This document shows, piece after piece, positions 6,877-12,396 of a stretch of 38,721 bases of DNA (position 1 is its first letter; each line of letters opens with the position of its first letter). A program made the translations under genes and the position numbers. The DNA comes from a virus. The stretch lies in the IMG/VR virus record IMGVR_UViG_3300014050_000064, positions 1 through 38,721 of that record. One strand, written 5' to 3'. The notes under the pieces are model-generated. The model was not told the DNA's origin, made no database searches, and worked only from the letters and a program-made list of their open reading frames with translations.

Positions 6877-6944
6877 TGTCAGGTGCACGATTCGACCGTA
6901 CCATTTCCCTTGAAAGGGCGAGATTACCTCTTCTCTAACCTGAC
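6877..6944 (-). ncRNA. tRNA-like element lacking an anticodon loop
   Basis: The minus strand folds as a cloverleaf of 68 nt. Acceptor stem GTCAGGT/ACCTGAC (7 bp, discriminator A), linker TA, D stem GAGA/TCTC with loop AGAGGTAA (keeps A14 and the GG pair), one G, then a 12-nt arm CCCTTTCAAGGG, variable loop AAATG, T stem GTACG/CGTGC (5 pairs, one G-U) with loop GTCGAAT (canonical TTCGAAT except position 54). A normal anticodon arm is 17 nt; here the stem halves CCCTT/AAGGG are complete and only two bases separate them. No CCA is encoded. A TTGACT box lies about 30 bases upstream. It cannot decode a codon. It could be a decayed tRNA, a decoy or a regulatory/replication RNA. Confidence 0.65.
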
Positions 6945-6984
6945 ATTTAAAAATCAAATTACTCAAAAACAAAAAGTCAAATTT

Positions 6985-7025
6985 AAAATGTTTCAAAATG
7001 TTTGTAATTTGTTCGTAAAATGTTT
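6985..7025. repeat. Iteron-like AAAATGTTT direct repeats
   Basis: AAAATGTTT occurs three times at 6985-6993, 6995-7003 and 7017-7025. The starts are 10 and 22 bp apart, about one and two helical turns, which would place bound protein on one face of the DNA. It lies in the non-coding region between the par operon and the rightward small genes, not far from the replication protein gene. Confidence 0.5.
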
Positions 7026-7078
7026 ATAAAACGCTGAACCAATCAATAAAATCAAGGTTTGATTTTTTATTTGCATTA

Positions 7079-7110
7079 ATATGTTCAGTGTATGCATGTG
7101 TTGAACATAT
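7079..7110. promoter_or_regulatory. Bipartite inverted repeat upstream of the rightward small genes
   Basis: ATATGTTCA (7079-7087) and TGAACATAT (7102-7110) are perfect inverted 9-mers 14 bp apart, with a centred ATGCAT palindrome between them. The layout is that of an operator for a dimeric or tetrameric DNA-binding protein and sits 53 bp before the first rightward start codon. Confidence 0.5.
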
Positions 7111-7162
7111 ATTAAATATATTTTTGGGCCCAATTTTTTAACAATAACTAAAAGTCAACCTC

Positions 7163-7300
7163 ATGAAAACAAAAAATTCAAAGAAAAAAAGAAAGTTGAT
7201 AGATTTTGAAAAGAAGTATTGGAAAGCTATCGATAGCTTAAGGAAAGTTCTTACTATAGCCAGAAAATATAGAGAAAGCTCTCGTAATGGTAATCAGTAA
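7163..7300 (+). CDS. Small basic hypothetical protein
   Basis: A 45-residue, strongly basic protein, MKTKNSKKKRKLIDFEKKY..., with a lysine/arginine-rich start and a single helix (YWKAIDSLRKVLTIARKYRE). It might bind nucleic acid. It overlaps the next gene by 14 bases. No family is recognised; short length keeps confidence moderate. Confidence 0.45.
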   Translation: MKTKNSKKKRKLIDFEKKYWKAIDSLRKVLTIARKYRESSRNGNQ

Positions 7301-7514
7301 AATTATGGAAAACTTAGTAAAAAATCAAAAAACATTAACATTGGCGCAAGAATTAGATAAAATTGCTAATGTTCCAGCATACAATGATGTAAAAGAAATT
7401 TTTATCAAATATGGAATTGATCGTTTTGATCCGTTCAAGATTCAGCAACTAGTAAATATTATCGGCATTACATTAGCTGGAAGAGTTATTGAAGAAGCCA
7501 ACCTCAAACAATAA
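7287..7514 (+). CDS. Hypothetical small protein, rightward unit by the origin region
   Basis: A 75-residue protein with helices and a C-terminal hydrophobic stretch (VNIIGITLAGRVI). Either the ATG at 7287 or the in-frame ATG at 7305 could be used; neither has a clear ribosome site. No family is recognised. It is followed by a 31-codon frame and a strong rightward terminator, so 7163-7616 behaves as a short independent transcription unit opposed to the par and rep operons. Confidence 0.55.
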   Translation: MVISKIMENLVKNQKTLTLAQELDKIANVPAYNDVKEIFIKYGIDRFDPFKIQQLVNIIGITLAGRVIEEANLKQ

Positions 7515-7520
7515 TTAACT

Positions 7521-7616
7521 ATGAACTTTTTCTTTTTTCTAAATTACAATATTTCTGACAAAATGCTTTTTGATTCAATATCTGAAACATTTAGCAAATA
7601 CGACATCAAACAATAA
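7521..7616 (+). CDS. Possible 31-residue peptide
   Basis: An ATG-started frame (MNFFFFLNYNISDKMLF...) that ends just before the terminator region, six bases after the preceding stop. The C-terminus (SKYDIKQ) loosely echoes the style of the gene before it. The tight spacing is the main support; it may not be a gene. Confidence 0.3.
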   Translation: MNFFFFLNYNISDKMLFDSISETFSKYDIKQ

Positions 7617-7659
7617 CCCTTGACTTACACAAAACACTTCGTTTACCTTCCAGTTGTTC

Positions 7660-7747
7660 AGGTTAGATTGGGACTTAAATGTTCCTATCAATCTCGGGTA
7701 CGGAATCAGTTAGACGCTGATTCCGTATCTCTTTTGAGATTCTTTTT
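7660..7747 (+). terminator. Tandem-hairpin region ending in a rightward terminator
   Basis: An 11-bp perfect stem TACGGAATCAG/CTGATTCCGTA (7699-7727, loop TTAGACG) is followed at once by ATCTC-TTTT-GAGAT and then TCTTTTTT. A weaker stem GATTGGGAC/GTTCC...CAATC lies just upstream. Three hairpins and a T tract make a strong intrinsic terminator for the rightward unit. A TTGACT at 7620-7625 without a good -10 leaves open that 7650-7747 is also a small RNA. Confidence 0.75.
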
Positions 7748-7773
7748 TCTCGGAATTTCTTCCCAAGATGTTC

Positions 7774-7956
7774 TTATTTGTTCAAGTCAAACAAATTTTC
7801 AAAAGGATTTCCTTTACTCGATAAAACTCGTCTCAAATCCACATTGTCTTTGCGTTCTTTTTGATACATTTTTTCAAGTTTGCGATATTCTTCTTTAGCT
7901 TGTTTTAGAAGTTGAATTGCTTGGCTAATGCTGGTGATTTGGATTTTTTTGGTCAT
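7774..7956 (-). CDS. Small coiled-coil protein downstream of rep
   Basis: A 60-residue, highly charged protein with heptad-like spacing (AIQLLKQAKEEYRKLEKMYQKERK), likely a coiled coil. Its start overlaps the stop of the replication gene (ATGA), so it is translated with it. Possible accessory or regulator of replication; inference from position only. Confidence 0.6.
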   Translation of the reverse strand: MTKKIQITSISQAIQLLKQAKEEYRKLEKMYQKERKDNVDLRRVLSSKGNPFENLFDLNK

Positions 7957-8924
7957 TTTATTTCTATCATTACATTAATTTGTTCCATCAATTCTTTATA
8001 CTGAATAGCTATATCATAATCTTGTAAAGGAATTTGAATTTTCCAAGAATTAGCAGTTTTAATTAATGGTGATAAAGCGAAAAGTTGCGCCCCTGGAAGC
8101 GTTCCAATGAGAAACTTTATTTTAGTCCTAATTGATGATTCTTCTTCAAAAGAATTATATCTACCAACTTTTGATTCAGGGTTAGATTTAATAAATTTAG
8201 GCCACTCTTTTTTAGTAAATTTTTGCGCCCATGCTGGGAAAGCAGCATTAAAATCTTTTGGTGCTTCGTTTTTATTTATCCAATCTACATATTTGCCAAT
8301 CAACCATTCGTAATCATATCCCATATCTTTTATAATTTGGACGGATCCAGGTACTAAATGAAAAATTACTTCTTCAACCGACCAATCGTTTACTTTTTCA
8401 GAAAAAGACCCCGTACCCGTATCTGGTTTTTTATTTGGTTGCTCTATTTGGGTAGGTATCTGTTTATATTTGTCATTTCCCACATCTCCATTTGTATCTT
8501 TTGACAAATCCATTTTATCTTTTTCACAAATCGAATTGTTATTTTCGCCAGATGCATTTGTGGAATTTGCCAAATCATCAGGATCTAGGGGTAAAGGCTC
8601 ATCTTTTGGCTTTTCTCTCAAAAATTTATTTTCATCGGTAAAAGCATACCAACAAGTTCGATCGTGAGGATTAGAATTATAATTTCCTTTAATTAAAACT
8701 TTTTGATCAACCAAACTATCAATCAATCTTCTAATTTGATTTGGAGTCCAGAAACGAAATAATTTTGGAAATGCATCTAATTTATTGTAAGTCCATGTCC
8801 GACCATCGTGAAAATGTTTTCCGTTGGCTTTATTTTTTCTGATCCAAAATCTAAAATTATAAATCAGAATAGCCTCTCGATCTCCAAATTCTAAAGCTTC
8901 GTCTTCTTCAAAGTGATATGCCAT
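7953..8924 (-). CDS. Replication initiation / replisome-organiser protein
   Basis: A 323-residue protein. Residues ~1-110 form a winged-helix DNA-binding domain of the type found in phage replication organisers: REAILIYNFRFWIRKNKANG, HDGRTWTYNKLDAFPKLF, FWTPNQIRRLIDSLVDQKVL, and TCWYAFTDE. A low-complexity linker (about 115-175, rich in N, D, K) leads to a C-terminal helical region that may contact the host helicase loader or DnaB. No polymerase, helicase or primase gene is seen elsewhere, so replication would rely on the host recruited by this protein. The linker is also where such phages often place their origin. It is coupled with the winged-helix-like gene upstream. Confidence 0.82.
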   Translation of the reverse strand: MAYHFEEDEALEFGDREAILIYNFRFWIRKNKANGKHFHDGRTWTYNKLDAFPKLFRFWTPNQIRRLIDSLVDQKVLIKGNYNSNPHDRTCWYAFTDENKFLREKPKDEPLPLDPDDLANSTNASGENNNSICEKDKMDLSKDTNGDVGNDKYKQIPTQIEQPNKKPDTGTGSFSEKVNDWSVEEVIFHLVPGSVQIIKDMGYDYEWLIGKYVDWINKNEAPKDFNAAFPAWAQKFTKKEWPKFIKSNPESKVGRYNSFEEESSIRTKIKFLIGTLPGAQLFALSPLIKTANSWKIQIPLQDYDIAIQYKELMEQINVMIEIK

Positions 8925-8925
8925 T

Positions 8926-9189
8926 TTACAAAATAGTAATCACTCTTTGAAGACCACTTTTGCCAGCCTCGTAATCATATTCTAATTTGAGAAGTTTTTT
9001 AGCTTCTAAAGCTTTAAGAATAGTGCCAATATAATCAACATCAGAAGGCTTTTTGCCTTTAATGCGACTATGAATTTCTTGGTTACTAATTTTAAAGATT
9101 TTTGCTTTGAATAAACCTTCTATTTCATCTCTTTTTTCGTTCAATATTCGCCAAACTTCTTTCTGTAATTTGCTTAGATTTTCGCCCAT
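8926..9189 (-). CDS. Small protein upstream of rep, possible winged-helix
   Basis: An 87-residue protein. The order helix (LQKEVWRILNEKRDEIEGLF), helix (SNQEIHSRIKG), helix (DVDYIGTILKALEAKKLL) and a two-strand wing (KLEYDYEAGKSGLQRVITIL) is suggestive of a winged helix. It ends one base before the rep start codon. It could help control or assist replication. No named family is recognised. Confidence 0.6.
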   Translation of the reverse strand: MGENLSKLQKEVWRILNEKRDEIEGLFKAKIFKISNQEIHSRIKGKKPSDVDYIGTILKALEAKKLLKLEYDYEAGKSGLQRVITIL

Positions 9190-9258
9190 AGGATAGAGAT
9201 ATTAGTTATATTACCTTGATTGCCGTTATAGGCATGATTACTAGAAAACTAAATTTTT

Positions 9259-9390
9259 TATTCTTCAAGCTTTTTTCCTGCTTTAATACTATCACTTAAA
9301 TATTGTGCATATTTCTCATAAAATTTCTTTTCGTCAGGAAAATAATTTTTAATAATTCCAAGTTTTACATTTCTAAAATTTCTTTTCCAT
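9259..9390 (-). pseudogene. Orphan C-terminal reading-frame remnant
   Basis: An open frame of about 40 codons with no ATG, GTG or TTG start encodes [23 protein letters not shown]-type sequence and ends AGKKLEE-stop. The protein looks natural (amphipathic, charged) and overlaps the last codons of the TrpRS-like fragment in another frame. Adding one A in the GGAAAAGAAA run near 9385 would join them. It may be the tail of a broken gene or a chimeric join; I cannot assign the family. Confidence 0.4.
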
Positions 9391-9649
9391 GATTACTTTG
9401 AAAAAAAATATTATCGTATTGTATCCCTAAATGTAGCAAAGAGTTAAAGAAAATAGAAAGGTCAGATTTTTTTTGGTCAATAAACTTGCACCCTTCCTCA
9501 GTGGTCATTGCGTGCAAATCCATAATCCCAAACTTACATTCATAGTCGGAATTTTCCTGTAATTTTTTCCATTGTTTAATTGCACCAAGATAATTTCCCA
9601 AGTGTAAATTTCCTGTCGGTTGAATTCCCGAAACCACAATCTTTTTCAT
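9365..9649 (-). CDS. Tryptophanyl-tRNA synthetase N-terminal fragment
   Basis: A 94-residue protein that is clearly the start of a class I tryptophanyl-tRNA synthetase: [23 protein letters not shown] contains the HIGH-like motif (HLGNYLG), and [12 protein letters not shown] matches the next conserved strand. Full enzymes are about 330 residues; this stops near residue 94 before the KMSKS loop and anticodon-binding region, so it cannot charge tRNA alone. It has a good AAGGA ribosome site and an intact frame, so the short protein may be made. It lies between the rep genes and a glycosyltransferase-like gene. It could be a truncated captured host gene or a functional mini-domain. Confidence 0.8.
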   Translation of the reverse strand: MKKIVVSGIQPTGNLHLGNYLGAIKQWKKLQENSDYECKFGIMDLHAMTTEEGCKFIDQKKSDLSIFFNSLLHLGIQYDNIFFQSNHGKEILEM

Positions 9650-9735
9650 TTTCCTTAAAATTTAAGTTTTAAACCACATTTTACTTTTAAAGCACCCAAG
9701 CCATCAAACCAATTAAACATATCAGAATTTGGCGA

Positions 9736-10557
9736 TTAAAACCCTTTTAATTTGATTAAATCTTCGGCACTTTGAAAATATGGTAATCCAGTAACTTTGT
9801 TTCTGAAAACAACAGAATCTTGTCTAAAATAATTGTTAAAAAATTTGTGGCACAATTCTGCAAAATCTTTTTCTTCTAAAATAGCAGAACAATTTTTTAA
9901 AAATTTTTTTAAACCATCTAAGATTTTTCTATTATCTTGCCAAGCGCCGTCTTTTTTTTGAGAATCGTTAAAAACACAAATTGGATCGTTAACAAATCTG
10001 AAATTATTGTTTATTACGCTATAAAGAAAAGGAAGGGCATATAAATGTAAAGTGTGGTCAAAATCTTTAAAATTTATGCTGTTGATAAATTCCATTTTAT
10101 ACATCAATCCGCAATATCGCGGCATTTCTAAAAAAAAATTTTTTCTAAAAATTAGTTTGTTATTGTAACAATTTTTTAAGCTAGACTGATTTAAATGATT
10201 AAACAAATAACAATTTTTTTTTCGTCTAAAAAAACTAAAAACATTATCAATAGCAAAAAAAGGATTAACTGCAAATAAATCATCATCGCCCATCAAATAC
10301 ACATAATCGCATTTGCCTTTTAAAAAAGCAAAACCGTTCAGTAGATTCATATCAAAACCGTTTTTGTTATTTGTAATAATTTGAAACGGAATATCTATTT
10401 TTGGAAGATTTAAAGCATGTTTTGCATCTGAATTGCATATCAAGACCTTAAAATTATTTTTGCCCTTATAAAACTCATAAAATCCATTAATCTGACGCAA
10501 TAATTTTCGAAGAGATTTGTTTCTTCTAAAAGTTGTGATCAAAATTACAATTTTCAT
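9736..10557 (-). CDS. Glycosyltransferase-like protein (GT-A, family 2 type)
   Basis: A 273-residue protein. The start MKIVILITTFRRNKSLRKLL is the nucleotide-sugar-binding strand-helix of GT-A enzymes, and YVYLMGDDDLFAVNPF supplies the metal-binding D-x-D motif. The second half (YCGLMYKMEF, ALPFLYSVI, NDPICVFNDS) fits an acceptor domain. No membrane anchor is seen. The ATG at 10557 is chosen to begin at the first strand; an in-frame GTG at 10584 is possible. In phages such genes alter host O-antigen or glycosylate phage DNA or proteins. The C-terminus has NNYFRQDSVVFRN, which recurs in the protein at 13850-14236. Confidence 0.7.
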   Translation of the reverse strand: MKIVILITTFRRNKSLRKLLRQINGFYEFYKGKNNFKVLICNSDAKHALNLPKIDIPFQIITNNKNGFDMNLLNGFAFLKGKCDYVYLMGDDDLFAVNPFFAIDNVFSFFRRKKNCYLFNHLNQSSLKNCYNNKLIFRKNFFLEMPRYCGLMYKMEFINSINFKDFDHTLHLYALPFLYSVINNNFRFVNDPICVFNDSQKKDGAWQDNRKILDGLKKFLKNCSAILEEKDFAELCHKFFNNYFRQDSVVFRNKVTGLPYFQSAEDLIKLKGF

Positions 10558-10634
10558 TTCCAAATTTTTAAAGTTTTCCTGCACCTTTCAAAACACGTTA
10601 TTAACAGTTTCAGCATTTCTATAACATTTTTACC

Positions 10635-10742
10635 TGTTGATAAGTCAGCGTTTTGAAATTTCGAAGTTTTTGTTTTTTGTTTTTTTGAACCTTGTATTTT
10701 GCTTTTTGTATTTTGTTTCTTGTATGTACTCTACCGAGTACA
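10635..10742. promoter_or_regulatory. Intergenic region with palindrome, short direct repeats and a DnaA-box-like site
   Basis: TGTACTC-TACC-GAGTACA (10725-10742) is a perfect 7-bp inverted repeat. Next to it TTGTAT occurs at 10692, 10707 and 10720 (spacing 15 and 13). On the minus strand TTATCAACA (10643-10635) differs from the DnaA box consensus at one position. The region precedes the glycosyltransferase-like gene and may hold its promoter and operator. Confidence 0.35.
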
Positions 10743-10750
10743 GTAAAAAA

Positions 10751-11365
10751 CTAAATTTTTTTATCATTTTTAAATATTAATGATTTCAAGCGCAGAAAGG
10801 ACGGAAGTGCTAAAAGCTCTTCTGGTTTTTTAGATCTTTCAGCATTGGCTTGAGCTTGAGTTAAATATTGCTTAATCTCTTGAAAATTTTCATGCAAATA
10901 GTCTTTACAAAATTGATGATCTGGGAAACTTTCCATAGTTTTCACAATTTCATTGCAAATGATCAAAGGCTTAGCATTTCCAAATGGCACATATTGATGA
11001 AAATTTTTTACATACATCAAATGATTGACATAATCATAACAAAGCTTTCCTTTTGTTTGTAAAATATCGAATATGTTTTTGAGTCGAATCGTTGCCATAT
11101 TCTCTTTTCTTGACATAATTTCCCGCTGCCGTTTTTGATAATTATTTTCTAATTCAAAATCAGCATGAATCGTCAAAATCTCCTCCTCAGTAAGTACTTT
11201 TGCAAATCCAATATTGGAGGCCAAAGCAACCGCATGAAGCTTGTAAATCCCTGTTTTTGATACCCAATCGTTAGATGCAATTTTATTTAAGAAATAGGCC
11301 TCTCTTTCATTTAAATCTTTGTTGATTTCGTCAAAAGCAGTCGAGAATAGCTGTTTCTTTGCCAT
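10751..11365 (-). CDS. Hypothetical protein
   Basis: A 204-residue soluble, mostly helical protein (MAKKQLFSTAFDEINKDLNER...). The middle contains KLCYDYVNHLMYVKNFHQYVPFGNAK and the C-terminus is basic. No motif is recognised and no membrane segment or signal peptide is present. It is 20 bases downstream of the 99-residue gene and is probably expressed with it from the structured leader further upstream. Confidence 0.65.
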   Translation of the reverse strand: MAKKQLFSTAFDEINKDLNEREAYFLNKIASNDWVSKTGIYKLHAVALASNIGFAKVLTEEEILTIHADFELENNYQKRQREIMSRKENMATIRLKNIFDILQTKGKLCYDYVNHLMYVKNFHQYVPFGNAKPLIICNEIVKTMESFPDHQFCKDYLHENFQEIKQYLTQAQANAERSKKPEELLALPSFLRLKSLIFKNDKKI

Positions 11366-11385
11366 TTTGTAAACTTGTAGCTGGG

Positions 11386-11685
11386 TTAAATTAATTGGTT
11401 TTTTTTGTACTCTTGTCTTAATCTAAATTCTGCAATCGCTTGATAAGCGTTATAAAGCTCGCTTGGCAACAACAGAATCTTGTCTAAAATTTCATCTATT
11501 TCTTTCAAAATTAATTCTTGTAAAAGCTGAGCATCTTTTTCATTTTTGATTGCTGCAATCGCATCTTTTAAAGAACTTTCTATCTTCCAAAGTTTCGGAA
11601 TTTCCGAATTTCTATTAAACTCTTCAATTTCTGCCAAAATTTTTTTGATCAAAAATGGCGCATCGATAGCATTGTTATTTGACAT
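11386..11685 (-). CDS. Hypothetical helical protein behind a structured leader
   Basis: A 99-residue protein, mostly charged helix (DAPFLIKKILAEIEEFNRNSEIPKLW...). No family is recognised. It has a good GGAG ribosome site about nine bases before the ATG. The RNA region immediately upstream (11713-11820) is unusually GC-rich and hairpin-dense, so this gene is the first candidate target of any control exerted there. Confidence 0.65.
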   Translation of the reverse strand: MSNNNAIDAPFLIKKILAEIEEFNRNSEIPKLWKIESSLKDAIAAIKNEKDAQLLQELILKEIDEILDKILLLPSELYNAYQAIAEFRLRQEYKKNQLI

Positions 11686-11712
11686 AAAACTCTCCGTTTT
11701 TAATAATTGAGA

Positions 11713-11820
11713 GTAGCCGCATAAAAAACGGCTACCAGTGAATGCTGGGTCAGTGTGGGTGGCCGTTGGCTACTAAACTAATCAACCACCCCACTGACGC
11801 CATACAGCTACTTGCTGCAT
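11713..11820 (-). ncRNA. Structured RNA / possible cis-regulatory leader
   Basis: The minus strand has four consecutive hairpins: ATGCAGC/GCTGTAT (11820-11802, one G-U), GTCAGTG+GGGTGG / CCACCC+CACTGAC (11798-11749, 13 bp with a one-base bulge), CCAG/CTGG (11748-11735) and GTAGCCG/CGGCTAC (11735-11713). The large loop of the second hairpin contains AGTAGCC, which can pair with GGCTACT of the fourth, so two exclusive folds are possible. The G-U pair is an A-C mismatch on the other strand, favouring minus-strand RNA. It ends about 16 bases before the GGAG of the 99-residue gene. It matches no riboswitch I recognise. Confidence 0.55.
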
Positions 11821-11829
11821 GACGTTCTT

Positions 11830-11946
11830 TTATCTGCCGTTTTTGATAAAGTTTTTTAATTTATAAATCCGCCAAAACTGACGAAGATATTTCAAAATTA
11901 AAACCAAAATCACGGCAGAAATTCCTAAATAAATCAGTAGCATCAT
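11830..11946 (-). CDS. Small single-span membrane protein
   Basis: A 38-residue peptide starting MMLLIYLGISAVILVLILKY and then basic (LRQFWRIYKLKNFIKNGR). One membrane span with a positive cytoplasmic tail. It starts four bases after the stop of the next small membrane protein gene and so is probably co-transcribed with it. Function unknown. Confidence 0.5.
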   Translation of the reverse strand: MMLLIYLGISAVILVLILKYLRQFWRIYKLKNFIKNGR

Positions 11947-11950
11947 TTTA

Positions 11951-12088
11951 CTACACTATCAATCCACCATTGGCCCACGCCATCAGCACAATAAACGGAA
12001 ATAGTGCGCTCATAGCTGAAAAGCTCAAAGCAAAAAAGATGTCAATAAATGTAATTTTTTTCTTGAATATTTTTTCTAAGTAAATCAT
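11951..12088 (-). CDS. Small single-span membrane protein
   Basis: A 45-residue peptide with a basic N-terminus (MIYLEKIFKKKIT) and one hydrophobic span of about 25 residues (IDIFFALSFSAMSALFPFIV). It precedes the 38-residue membrane peptide. Pairs of tiny membrane proteins in phage early regions can be inner-membrane exclusion or host-takeover factors, but nothing here identifies a function. Confidence 0.5.
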   Translation of the reverse strand: MIYLEKIFKKKITFIDIFFALSFSAMSALFPFIVLMAWANGGLIV

Positions 12089-12109
12089 AAAAAAAATGCA
12101 TGATTAAGT

Positions 12110-12118
12110 TGGTATGAT
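12110..12118 (+). promoter_or_regulatory. Extended -10 promoter of a small RNA
   Basis: TGGTATGAT combines the TGn extension with a -10 box matching TATAAT at five of six positions. No good -35 is seen, as is usual for extended -10 promoters. The start would be near 12124, just before the first hairpin of the small RNA. Confidence 0.5.
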
Positions 12119-12123
12119 CTCAC

Positions 12124-12201
12124 AGTTATCGTGAAGCAATAACTGCGAGTGAAGCTTGATCAGACAAAGAGGGAGGCCAGCCGTAAAAGCTGGCCTTTTT
12201 T
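12124..12201 (+). ncRNA. Small RNA with intrinsic terminator
   Basis: About 78 nt. A first hairpin CAGTTAT/ATAACTG (12123-12145) is followed by an unpaired middle containing GTGAAGC twice (12131 and 12150) and AAAGAGGGAGG. It ends in a strong terminator GGCCAGC/GCTGGCC (12175-12195) with six T residues. The extended -10 box lies just upstream. It is antisense to the surrounding leftward genes. The AGGGAGG stretch resembles a ribosome-binding site exposed between two stems. It could act by base-pairing or by sequestering a protein. Confidence 0.55.
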
Positions 12202-12325
12202 ATTGGACCACTGATAACTCTCCATAAGCAATTGCTAAAGCGTTTGCTATCTTTTGAGCTATTTCGTAATTGCCACAGGTAACCGGCAAAATTTCGTTTG
12301 TTGTTAAATTGATTATTTTAAACAT
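12200..12325 (-). CDS. Small hypothetical protein
   Basis: A 41-residue protein MFKIINLTTNEILPVTCGNYE... Small proteins of this form (a strand pair followed by one helix, then a final strand LSVV) are common phage early products of unknown role. Its end abuts the T tract of the small-RNA terminator, so the two are convergent. Confidence 0.45.
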   Translation of the reverse strand: MFKIINLTTNEILPVTCGNYEIAQKIANALAIAYGELSVVQ

Positions 12326-12396
12326 GGTTTTGTAAAATTTATTATTTTTGGCGCCGCAGGCAGCTTTTAGAGCTGGGTAATTCCTGCGGCATATTG

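Larger units (their letters stand above)
6661..7162. other. Non-coding region between par operon and rightward genes: possible origin/partition locus
   Basis: About 500 bp without a convincing protein gene. From left to right it holds the par operator and promoter, two ATCATGTATA direct repeats (6788-6797 and 6829-6838), a 9-bp perfect hairpin, the tRNA-like element, three AAAATGTTT repeats, a small T-followed hairpin (AATCAA-GGT-TTGATT near 7050-7064) and a long-arm inverted repeat at 7079-7110. The density of repeats between parA and the replication gene is what plasmid origins and centromeres look like, but no single element proves this. Confidence 0.5.

Noticed and set aside
6877-6944. 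A functional tRNA (for example tRNA-Glu from the CCCTTTCA string)
   Set aside because: Placing TTC as anticodon leaves an unpaired stem (TCGCC against GGGAA); with the paired stem there is no seven-base loop to hold an anticodon.
6769-6996. 75-residue minus-strand frame over the tRNA-like region
   Set aside because: It has no ribosome site, its codon choice is unlike neighbours, and the base-pairing structure explains this DNA better.
9365-9649. A working phage tryptophanyl-tRNA synthetase
   Set aside because: Only the first ~94 of about 330 residues are present; the KMSKS and anticodon-binding regions are missing.
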